From Bacillota bacterium (GTDB lineage: Bacteria > Bacillota > Desulfitobacteriia > Desulfitobacteriales > JAJXUE01), in assembly GCA_021786555.1 (NCBI GenBank), contig JAJYNB010000361.1:1-7009 (forward strand): DNA of 7,009 nt, read 5' to 3'. The position numbers and the translations under genes are program-made. The first letter of the stretch is position 1; each line of letters begins with the position of its first letter. Positions 1 through 5,165 of this stretch are shown here, one piece after another. Below the pieces are notes generated by a model. It was not told the DNA's origin. It did not search any database and saw only the letters and a list, made by a program, of their open reading frames with translations.

Positions 1-16
1 AGCTAAATCAGAGTAA

Positions 17-54
17 ACAAGAAGGAGTCACGTTTCGCGGTGGCTCCTTCTTGT
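17..54 (+). terminator. Intrinsic terminator of an upstream gene
   Basis: A 15-bp stem pairs 17-31 (ACAAGAAGGAGTCAC) with 40-54 (GTGGCTCCTTCTTGT). It has one G-T wobble and an 8-nt loop. The right arm ends in a T-rich stretch, and the left arm is preceded by A-rich sequence, so it could stop transcripts from both sides. The gene it serves lies before the window. Inference: it insulates the stem-loop array that follows from upstream read-through. Confidence 0.7.
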
Positions 55-124
55 TGTATAAATTCACGTTTGTAAAGTAATTACTATTCTGGAAGAGTTT
101 TTATGGGTTAGAAAGCAGCCGGTT

Positions 125-489
125 GGTTATCATAATGACTAAGGGTATGTAATAGCCGAGCCAAGATCTGTATATGCTCTCAAAGGGGTATATACAGGTC
201 GGCCAAAGATTGCATGCAGGTTTGGTAAGAGCTTGTATGCAGTCGGAGGGAAGATTCTGCAGGGTCGGGAAAAGCTCTGTTATAGTCGATAATATTGATT
301 ATAACAGGGTTCCAACTAATCTTGCAGGGTCGAGCGAAGATCATACAGGGTGTTGAATGAATTAATTTTCGAGTGGTCATATGCAGCCGTGAGGTTGTAT
401 ATGGCTGCGTAGATATCCTGTATGGTCGAACGAACCATCATTATAGGTGATGAACTGTTAGATTGTGGTCGAAAGATCACAGTTTGGTA
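125..489 (+). ncRNA. Tandem stem-loop array, candidate structured RNA of unknown class
   Basis: No credible gene lies here; instead there is a run of stem-loops. Five stems are 16 bp with only Watson-Crick or G-T pairs: 165-180/185-200 (loop CAAA), 208-223/229-244 (loop GGTAA), 274-289/295-310 (loop TAATA), 339-354/412-427, and, inside the loop of that last one, 373-388/393-408 (loop GTGA). A 15-bp stem pairs 456-470 with 475-489 (loop GAAA). Short stems lie at 253-266 and 318-331 (both loop TGCA) and 436-452. A weaker, mismatched one spans 125-157. Most linkers are purine-rich 7-mers: gagccaa 158-164, ggccaaa 201-207, gggaaaa 267-273, gagcgaa 332-338, gaacgaa 428-434. Stem ends tend to read GATC...GGTC while interiors differ. 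Of the 80 pairs in the five full stems, 22 are G-T, which would be A-C mismatches in a minus-strand transcript, so a plus-strand RNA is favoured. No convincing promoter was seen. The structure is clear; that it is an expressed RNA is inference. Confidence 0.6.
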
Positions 490-561
490 ATAAGTCATCT
501 ATGCTGGTGCAAGGTAGGCTGTTACATGCTCTTCTTATTTTTTGGGTATTCCTCGGGTGTA

Positions 562-589
562 AGGAGTCAGTAGACAGGAGTCAGGAGTC
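562..589 (+). repeat. Short GGAGTCA-type tandem repeat
   Basis: Four 7-bp units lie in tandem: AGGAGTC, AGTAGAC, AGGAGTC, AGGAGTC. They run into GTCAGAATGAG (587-597), which recurs at 2671-2681. This is the same repeat family as the longer array after fadR. No coding function is visible. Confidence 0.8.
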
Positions 590-615
590 AGAATGAGGGC
601 ACGGTTTGTGTGTCA

Positions 616-647
616 CTAGGACGTCGGGGACGGTTCCGGCGCCCTAG
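616..647. repeat. Imperfect palindrome carrying the GGGGACGGTTCC motif
   Basis: Positions 616-629 pair with 634-647 (CTAGGACGTC... against ...GGCGCCCTAG) with one A-C mismatch, three G-T wobbles and a 4-nt ACGG apex. It contains GGGGACGGTTCC (626-637), which is repeated exactly at 2596-2607. Its CTAGGACG start resembles the elements before fadE (6488 and 6587). It is probably a REP-like intergenic palindrome. Confidence 0.65.
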
Positions 648-693
648 CGAAACAAGTCGTTTCAACATGATTTTTGGAGAAGCAAGCAACAAG

Positions 694-728
694 AAGGGGG
701 GCTAGGTAAACTTGAGCCAGCCCCCTTT
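694..728 (-). terminator. Terminator of the minus-strand enoyl-CoA hydratase gene
   Basis: A G/C-rich stem pairs 694-706 with 717-728 (A704 bulged, 10-nt loop), only 3 bases past the stop codon of the hydratase gene. Read on the minus strand, the second arm AGCCCCCC runs into TTCTTGTTG, a T-rich tail typical of intrinsic terminators. It separates fadB from the repeat and stem-loop region beyond. Confidence 0.8.
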
Positions 729-731
729 GTT

Positions 732-1514
732 TTAACGGCCTGTAAAAGTGGGCTCCCGTTTTTCCAGCAGGGACTGGATTGCTTCCTGTTTATCGGAAGT
801 GCTCATGCAGAAGGTGGAAGAAACCTCTTCAAATAAAAGGCCGGTGCTTAGATTAGCCTCCACCGCCAGGTTGATGGCTTTTTTGGCCAGCCGGACGGCA
901 ATGGGCGGCTTGGCGGCGATGCGGCGGGCCATGTCTAAAGCTTCGCCCATTAATTTTTCCGGGGGAACAAGCAGGTCTACCAGCCCGATGCGCAGGGCTT
1001 CCTGGGCGTCAATAGTATCTGTAGTTAGAATCAGGCGCTTCGCCTGGCTTGGCCCCACCACCCGGGTGAGGCGCTGGGTTCCCCCCATGTCGGGGCTCAG
1101 TCCAAGCCTCACTTCGTTGATGGAAAAGGTGGCACGGTTTGAGGAAATGCGGATATCACCAGTCAGGGCCAGCTCCAGCCCGCTGCCCACGGTGAGGCCG
1201 TTAATCGCCATAATTACAGGCTTACTCAGATGTTCCCAGCGGGTGTTGATGTTCTGGTACCGCGAGAGTTCCTGGGAAATCCAGTGGGGGGTAAGGTTGG
1301 CAAGCAGGCTCAAATCTGCCCCGGCGCAGAAGAATTTCTCCCCTGCACCGGTGAAAACCACTGCCCGGATATCTTCGTCCCGGTGCAGTTCCTCCTGGAT
1401 TTGTTCCATTTCCAGATACGTTTCCTGGGTCCAGGAATTGCCTTTCGCCGGCCGGTTTAAGGTGACTATGGCTATGTGCTCCTGTTTTTCCAGCACAAAG
1501 TCGCTATAGGTCAT
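732..1514 (-). CDS. fadB: Enoyl-CoA hydratase/isomerase (crotonase family), FadB-like
   Basis: Encodes 260 residues, the normal size of a single-domain crotonase. The likely reaction is hydration of trans-2-enoyl-CoA to 3-hydroxyacyl-CoA in the cytoplasm. Crotonase landmarks are present: FCAGADL at 62-68 and GSGLE at 110-114 for the oxyanion hole and CoA loop, then NEVRLGLSP from 133. The two catalytic glutamates of hydratases fit E114 and E134, the same 20-residue spacing as E144/E164 of rat crotonase. Two departures are GSG instead of GGG, and PDMGG where PGxGG is more usual, so an isomerase-type activity cannot be excluded. An ATG 36 nt upstream is in frame, but the start at 1514 has a strong AGGAGGT 6 nt before it. 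It is transcribed divergently from fadR, behind a FadR-type operator. In B. subtilis fadB directly follows fadR, so the partnership is kept but the orientation differs. The family is certain; the gene name rests on context. Confidence 0.88.
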   Translation of the reverse strand: MTYSDFVLEKQEHIAIVTLNRPAKGNSWTQETYLEMEQIQEELHRDEDIRAVVFTGAGEKFFCAGADLSLLANLTPHWISQELSRYQNINTRWEHLSKPVIMAINGLTVGSGLELALTGDIRISSNRATFSINEVRLGLSPDMGGTQRLTRVVGPSQAKRLILTTDTIDAQEALRIGLVDLLVPPEKLMGEALDMARRIAAKPPIAVRLAKKAINLAVEANLSTGLLFEEVSSTFCMSTSDKQEAIQSLLEKREPTFTGR

Positions 1515-1520
1515 TACTAT

Positions 1521-1527
1521 ACCTCCT
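1521..1527 (-). promoter_or_regulatory. Ribosome binding site that sets the fadB start
   Basis: On the minus strand the sequence reads AGGAGGT, then 6 nt, then ATG at 1514. It selects this start over the in-frame ATG at 1550, which has no such site. Confidence 0.85.
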
Positions 1528-1678
1528 CGTAGAGCTTCCGCCCCTAACACTTAATGTCTTTCTCCCCGGGCGGGACAATAACCCAGGTGCATGGGTGTCA
1601 TCACCAAGCGGTTGGACAACTTCAAGACTGCCTATCCGGGCGGGGGAAAACAGTTCAGGCAAAAAATAACACCTCCCA

Positions 1679-1698
1679 GGAATGAATGTTCATTCATT
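1679..1698. promoter_or_regulatory. FadR-type operator for the minus-strand fadB promoter
   Basis: AATGAATG-TT-CATTCATT (1681-1698) is a perfect 8-bp inverted repeat. Read as an 18-mer from 1679, it differs from the B. subtilis FadR box (TGAATGA, 4-nt centre, TCATTCA) only in the first base of the half sites. It sits just downstream of the predicted fadB -10, where a bound repressor would block initiation or early elongation. Site recognition is from memory of the B. subtilis consensus; binding is inferred. Confidence 0.75.
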
Positions 1699-1708
1699 TT
1701 TAACTCAT

Positions 1709-1737
1709 ATAATAGCATAGTTGATGCTAAGTTAGAT
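1709..1737 (-). promoter_or_regulatory. Predicted fadB promoter with extended -10
   Basis: On the minus strand TGC-TATTAT forms an extended -10 (TG at 1717-1716, hexamer 1714-1709). The -35 region at about 1732-1737 is poor, which extended -10 promoters tolerate. Initiation would fall near 1702, giving a leader of about 190 nt before fadB. Two copies of CCGGGCGGG (1565-1573 and 1637-1645) lie in that leader; otherwise nothing clear is seen there. Confidence 0.5.
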
Positions 1738-1788
1738 AGGGGGCAAAAAGGTGGTGAGATATATAATTGAAAAATTGTGACAAGCAGC

Positions 1789-1817
1789 TTTATTTTAAAG
1801 AGCAAGTATGCTAATAT
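1789..1817 (+). promoter_or_regulatory. Predicted fadR promoter with extended -10 overlapping the operator
   Basis: TATGC-TAATAT gives an extended -10 (TG 1809-1810, hexamer 1812-1817), with TTTATT at 1789-1794 as a weak -35 at 17-nt spacing. The hexamer overlaps the left end of the palindrome at 1813-1842, so FadR would shut off its own promoter. The same TATGC precedes the -10 of the opposing fadB promoter. Confidence 0.55.
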
Positions 1818-1842
1818 ATGAATGAACGGTCATTCATATATT
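1813..1842. promoter_or_regulatory. FadR-type operator, perfect 13-bp palindrome
   Basis: Positions 1813-1825 and 1830-1842 are perfect inverted copies (AATATATGAATGA and its complement) around a 4-nt ACGG centre. The core TGAATGAACGGTCATTCA (1819-1836) has both 7-bp half sites of the B. subtilis FadR box. It overlaps the fadR -10 and the expected start of transcription, which fits tight autorepression relieved by long-chain acyl-CoA. Confidence 0.85.
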
Positions 1843-1881
1843 GGGGGAACCGGAAAAAGATTGAGGTCGATTAGTAGACGC

Positions 1882-1887
1882 AAGGAG
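1882..1887 (+). promoter_or_regulatory. Ribosome binding site that sets the fadR start
   Basis: AAGGAG lies 9 nt before the ATG at 1897. The earlier in-frame ATG at 1822 lies inside the operator palindrome, so it would be at or before the transcript start, and it has no such site. Confidence 0.8.
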
Positions 1888-1896
1888 TTATGTCCC

Positions 1897-2484
1897 ATGA
1901 CGACCAACCGCGAAGTTAAGTTTGACCAGATTCTGGACGCGGCAATAGAGGCCATAGCAGAATCAGGCTACCACCAGTGCACGGTGTCAAGGATTGCTGC
2001 TCTGGCCGGTGTGGCCACCGGAACTATTTACCTCTACTTCAAGAACAAAGAGGAAATCCTGGTCCGCCTCTTCCAGGTGCGAATGGGCGAATTTATCGAG
2101 CGTATCCGCAGTCAGCTCGTGCAGTGCAACAATACCAGGGAGCGCCTAAGAACAATTGTGAATATGCATTTATCCTACATGGAGCAAAACCGTTCCCTGG
2201 CCATTGTAACCGAGATTGAGCTCAGGCAGTCCGACCCGCGGGTGCGTCAAGCTGTTACAGAGCCGCTGATGCAGTACTTCAGCTTGATTGAAGAGGTTAT
2301 CCGGCAGGGGATCGAACAGCAGGAAGTAGTTGCGCCTTACGTAAGGGTGGCCAGGCAGATGATTTTCGGCGCTTTGGAGCAGGCAACCACTGATTGGGTG
2401 TGGTCGGGCGGCCAAAAGCCCCTGCTGGGCGAAGCCGACGAGATGCTGCAGCTGTTTGCCGGGGCGCTGCGGCTCAAAGATTAG
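1897..2484 (+). CDS. fadR: TetR-family fatty-acid degradation regulator FadR
   Basis: Encodes 195 residues, the usual TetR-family length. The N-terminal DNA-binding domain covers about 8-55, with the helix-turn-helix at about 29-48 (TVSRIAALAGVATGTIYLYF) followed by KNKEEIL. The ligand-binding half carries LAIVTEIELRQSDPRVRQ (101-118) and VARQMIFGALEQATTDWV (151-168), both close to what I recall of B. subtilis FadR (YsiA). Known for that protein: it represses beta-oxidation genes and leaves DNA when it binds long-chain acyl-CoA. Its promoter overlaps a perfect FadR palindrome, so it should repress itself, and a second site guards the divergent fadB. The 281 nt to fadN are packed with repeats and hold no FadR box that I can find, so fadN control may depend on read-through from the fadR promoter. 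Confidence 0.92.
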   Translation: MTTNREVKFDQILDAAIEAIAESGYHQCTVSRIAALAGVATGTIYLYFKNKEEILVRLFQVRMGEFIERIRSQLVQCNNTRERLRTIVNMHLSYMEQNRSLAIVTEIELRQSDPRVRQAVTEPLMQYFSLIEEVIRQGIEQQEVVAPYVRVARQMIFGALEQATTDWVWSGGQKPLLGEADEMLQLFAGALRLKD

Positions 2485-2488
2485 CTTA

Positions 2489-2551
2489 AGGAGTCAGGAG
2501 TCAGGAGACAGGAGTCAGGAGACAGGAGTCAGGAGACAGGAGTCAGGAGTC
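2489..2551 (+). repeat. Tandem array of nine 7-bp units, AGGAGTC/AGGAGAC
   Basis: Nine contiguous units begin 5 nt after the fadR stop codon. The sixth base gives the order T,T,A,T,A,T,A,T,T, so most of the array is a 14-bp period of AGGAGTC plus AGGAGAC. Such arrays expand and contract by slippage. Although each unit resembles a ribosome binding site, no start codon follows at a useful distance, so translation is not implied. Confidence 0.9.
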
Positions 2552-2730
2552 AGAAGTTGATGAGAAAATTCAGCTCCAATTATTCTGAGTCAGATGGGGA
2601 CGGTTCCTGATTGACTCAAAAGTGAGCCATCCATTGGAGACCGTCCCTAAGTGAGAGTAAGTAGTCAGAAGTCAGAATGAGAAACGGTTAGTCAGCTCCA
2701 GTTATTCTGAATTCTGACTCCTGACTCCTG
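2537..2730. repeat. Nested inverted and direct repeats in the fadR-fadN gap
   Basis: The end of the tandem array, 2537-2555 (core AGGAGTCAGGAGTCAGAA), is a perfect 19-bp inverted match to 2712-2730, with 156 nt between. Inside, an imperfect direct repeat of about 39 nt (2550-2588 against 2672-2710) shares TCAGAA, CAGCTCCA and TTATTCTGA. Between those lies a GGGGACGG hairpin. A transcript crossing the gap could therefore fold into one large structure of about 190 nt ending 35 nt before fadN. The role is unknown; it may be a composite repetitive element. Confidence 0.75.
2596..2648. repeat. GGGGACGGT hairpin of the dispersed repeat family
   Basis: GGGGACGGT (2596-2604) pairs with ACCGTCCCT (2640-2648), eight Watson-Crick pairs plus a G-T at the base. 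CTCA/TGAG inside the loop can form a small second stem. GGGGACGGTTCC is exactly shared with 626-637, and the complementary ACCGTCCCC occurs twice before fadE. Confidence 0.65.
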
Positions 2731-2765
2731 AATTCCTGACCCAAAAGAAGGAGGTACCAGAGAAG

Positions 2766-5153
2766 ATGCAGATTCGTAAGGCGGCGGTTTTGGGCTCGGG
2801 TGTGATGGGGAGCGCCATTGCCGCACATCTGGCCAACGCCGGGATACCCAGCCTCTTGCTGGACATCGTACCGGGTGCCCTCAACGCAGAAGAGGAACGG
2901 GCCGGGTTGAGTTTATCCGACAGGCAGGTGCGCAGCCGCATCGCCGCCGGCAACAAATCAAAAATGTTGAAAGCCAATCCTGCGCCCCTGTTCGTGCCGG
3001 AATTTGCCGACCGGATTGAGGTGGGCAACCTGAGCGACGATTTGGTAAGGTTGGCAGAAGCGGACTGGGTAATTGAGGTAGTGGTGGAACGGCTGGATAT
3101 CAAGCAGGAGCTCTTCCGTCAGGTCTCAGCCCATGTCCGGCCCGGCACTATAGTCAGTTCCAACACCTCGGGCATTTCCCTCAAAGATATGGTACAAGGG
3201 CTGCCTGAGGAGTTTACCCGTTATTTCTTTGGCACCCACTTTTTTAATCCTCCCCGCTATATGAGACTGCTGGAGGTTATCCCCGGGCCAAATACGGACC
3301 CGGCAGTGCTGGATTTTATGCAGGAGTTTGGGGAACGGGTCCTGGGCAAAGGGGTAGTCATTGCCAAGGATACGCCCAACTTTATCGCCAACCGCATCGG
3401 CGTTTACGGCCTGGCTGTGACTTTGCAGGAGATGGAGCGCACGGGGCTCAGGGTGGACGAAATCGACGCCCTTACCGGTCCGGTGATGGGAAGGCCTAAG
3501 AGCGCCTCTTTCCGCACCGTGGACATGGTGGGCCTGGATACCTTCGTCCATGTGGCCAATAATGTGGCCGAGGGAGTTCCGGCGGAAAAGAGTTATTTCG
3601 AGATGCCTGATTTTATCCAGACAATGCTTAAGCAAGGTATGTTAGGAGACAAGACCAGGCAGGGCTTTTACCGCAAGAGCAAAGGTCCACAGGGCACGGT
3701 TCTTGAAGTTTTGGACCCCAAAACCATGACCTATGGGCCAACCCAGCCGGTGAAATTTCCTTCTTTGGAGAAGGCCAAAACAGCCGGGGGGTTGGCTGAA
3801 AAAATCCGCACCTTGCTAAGCGGCAAGGACCCGGGCGCAGAGTTTGCCTGGAACGTGATCAAGGCTGTTCTGCTCTATACGGCCAAAGTGGCCCCCGAGG
3901 TGGCCGGAGATATAGTTGCGGTAGATGACGCCATGCGCTGGGGGTTTAATTGGGAGATGGGTCCCTTCGAACTTTGGGATGCCCTGGGGGTAAAAGGGAC
4001 GGCTGAGCGGATTGTCCAGGAAGGCGGCGAGCTCCCGCCCCTGGTATCTGAACTGTTGGCAGGGGGCCGGGAGAAGTTTTACCGGAAAGCCGAGGATGGC
4101 TCTGTCTCCTACTTCTCCGGGGCAGGGTACGTGCAGAAAGCGGGGAATCCTTACAGCTTTTCCCTGAAACAGGCTAAAAAAGAAGGCAGAGAAATTTTCG
4201 GCAACGCCGGTGCCAGTCTGGTTGACATGGGGGACGGTGTTGCCTGCCTGGAATTTCATTCACCTAATAATTCCATCGGCGGGGATATCATGGAGATGGT
4301 GCACAGGTCCCTGGCGGAAGTGGAAAAGAACTACCTGGGACTGGTCATAGGCAACCAGGGCAAGAACTTCTGCGTGGGGGCCAACCTGATGCTCATCCTG
4401 ATGGAGGCGGAGGACGAGAACTGGGATGAGCTGGACCTGATGGTCCGGGAGTTCCAGCGGGGGACCATGGCCCTGAAATACGCCAAGAAACCGGTGGTAG
4501 CTGCTCCTTTTGGCATGACCCTGGGAGGAGGCACAGAGGTATGTCTCCACTCCCATGCTATCCAGGCCTCGGCCGAGACCTATATGGGCCTGGTGGAGCT
4601 GGGAGTCGGCCTGATCCCCGGTGGAGGCGGCACCAAGGAAATGGCTGTACGGGCTATGGAAGGAATCCTGCCCGGGGTTCAGGCGGCGCCGGATTATTTC
4701 TTCGCCAAACGGTTTGAAACCGCAGCTATGGCCAAAGTGTCCACCAGCGCGGAAATGGCCCGCCAGCTCGGTTTCCTGCGGGACCACGACCGTTACAGCA
4801 TGAACAGCGACCACCTGCTCCTGGACGCCAAGGCCCGGGTCATCGACCTGAGCCGCAATTTCCGCCCCAATCTGCCGGCAAAAGTGCGGGTGGGGGGACC
4901 TGGAGTCCGGGCGACTTTGGAACTGGGCCTGTACGGTATGCTGGAGGGCCGTTACATTTCCGAATATGATTTTCACCTGGCCAAAAAACTGGCTTATGCT
5001 ATGACCGGAGGGAACCGGGCAGCGGGAACACCGGTTGATGAACAGTATCTCTTGGATCTTGAACGGGAAGTCTTTTTGAGCCTGGCGGGAGAACCCAAGA
5101 CCCTGGAGCGGATCCGCTACATGCTCAATAAAGGCAAACCTTTACGGAATTAG
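2766..5153 (+). CDS. fadN: 3-hydroxyacyl-CoA dehydrogenase/enoyl-CoA hydratase fusion FadN
   Basis: Encodes 795 residues, close to Bacillus FadN. It carries two beta-oxidation steps, hydration of 2-enoyl-CoA and NAD-dependent oxidation of 3-hydroxyacyl-CoA. The dehydrogenase half comes first, the reverse of the E. coli FadB order. The NAD-binding Rossmann motif GSGVMG is at 10-15. The catalytic pair is H158 (in GTHFFNPP) and E170 (in LLEVIPG), with S132 and N161 also in expected motifs. C-terminal dehydrogenase domains cover about 200-300 and 355-455. The crotonase-type half spans about 485-700, with NFCVGANL (534-541), GGGTE ending in E591, and E611 in GLVELGVGLIPGGGGT; E591/E611 keep the hydratase 20-residue spacing. 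A perfect AAGGAGGT (2748-2755) lies 10 nt before the ATG. fadA starts 12 nt after the stop, so the two are surely co-transcribed. All expected active-site residues are present. Confidence 0.95.
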   Translation: MQIRKAAVLGSGVMGSAIAAHLANAGIPSLLLDIVPGALNAEEERAGLSLSDRQVRSRIAAGNKSKMLKANPAPLFVPEFADRIEVGNLSDDLVRLAEADWVIEVVVERLDIKQELFRQVSAHVRPGTIVSSNTSGISLKDMVQGLPEEFTRYFFGTHFFNPPRYMRLLEVIPGPNTDPAVLDFMQEFGERVLGKGVVIAKDTPNFIANRIGVYGLAVTLQEMERTGLRVDEIDALTGPVMGRPKSASFRTVDMVGLDTFVHVANNVAEGVPAEKSYFEMPDFIQTMLKQGMLGDKTRQGFYRKSKGPQGTVLEVLDPKTMTYGPTQPVKFPSLEKAKTAGGLAEKIRTLLSGKDPGAEFAWNVIKAVLLYTAKVAPEVAGDIVAVDDAMRWGFNWEMGPFELWDALGVKGTAERIVQEGGELPPLVSELLAGGREKFYRKAEDGSVSYFSGAGYVQKAGNPYSFSLKQAKKEGREIFGNAGASLVDMGDGVACLEFHSPNNSIGGDIMEMVHRSLAEVEKNYLGLVIGNQGKNFCVGANLMLILMEAEDENWDELDLMVREFQRGTMALKYAKKPVVAAPFGMTLGGGTEVCLHSHAIQASAETYMGLVELGVGLIPGGGGTKEMAVRAMEGILPGVQAAPDYFFAKRFETAAMAKVSTSAEMARQLGFLRDHDRYSMNSDHLLLDAKARVIDLSRNFRPNLPAKVRVGGPGVRATLELGLYGMLEGRYISEYDFHLAKKLAYAMTGGNRAAGTPVDEQYLLDLEREVFLSLAGEPKTLERIRYMLNKGKPLRN

Positions 5154-5159
5154 GGGGAG
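5153..5159 (+). promoter_or_regulatory. Ribosome binding site that sets the fadA start
   Basis: GGGGGAG overlaps the last base of the fadN stop codon. It is 6 nt before the ATG at 5166 but directly abuts the ATG at 5160, so 5166 is the better start. The overlap suggests translational coupling of fadA to fadN. Confidence 0.7.
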
Positions 5160-5165
5160 ATGAAG

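Noticed and set aside
76..85. AGTAATTACT palindrome as operator or promoter of the array
   Set aside because: Ten bases of AT-rich palindrome occur often by chance, and no -35/-10 pair with proper spacing was found next to it.
174..356. Open frame of 60 codons inside the stem-loop array (and minus-strand frames at 180-380 and 316-498)
   Set aside because: No ribosome binding site, no recognisable protein features, and the DNA is fully explained by paired stems on both sides; chance frames in AT-rich inverted repeats.
125..489. CRISPR array or tRNA cluster
   Set aside because: The stems have different sequences, so there are no identical repeats with spacers. No tRNA cloverleaf, TTCGA arm or CCA end was found; only the stem size and linkers recur.
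748..1509. 253-codon plus-strand frame
   Set aside because: Exact shadow of the well-conserved enoyl-CoA hydratase on the other strand; rich in Arg and Ser as antisense frames are, with no ribosome binding site.
1515..1550. Upstream ATG at 1550 as fadB start
   Set aside because: It adds 12 residues unlike the family and lacks a ribosome binding site, while the ATG at 1514 has a strong one.
1822..1896. ATG at 1822 as fadR start
   Set aside because: It lies within the operator palindrome at the expected transcript start and gives 25 extra residues not found in TetR regulators; AAGGAG supports 1897.
4260..4976. 238-codon minus-strand frame within fadN
   Set aside because: Antisense to the conserved hydratase half of FadN; His/Gln-rich shadow with no start signal. 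The same applies to the other minus-strand frames inside fadN and fadA.
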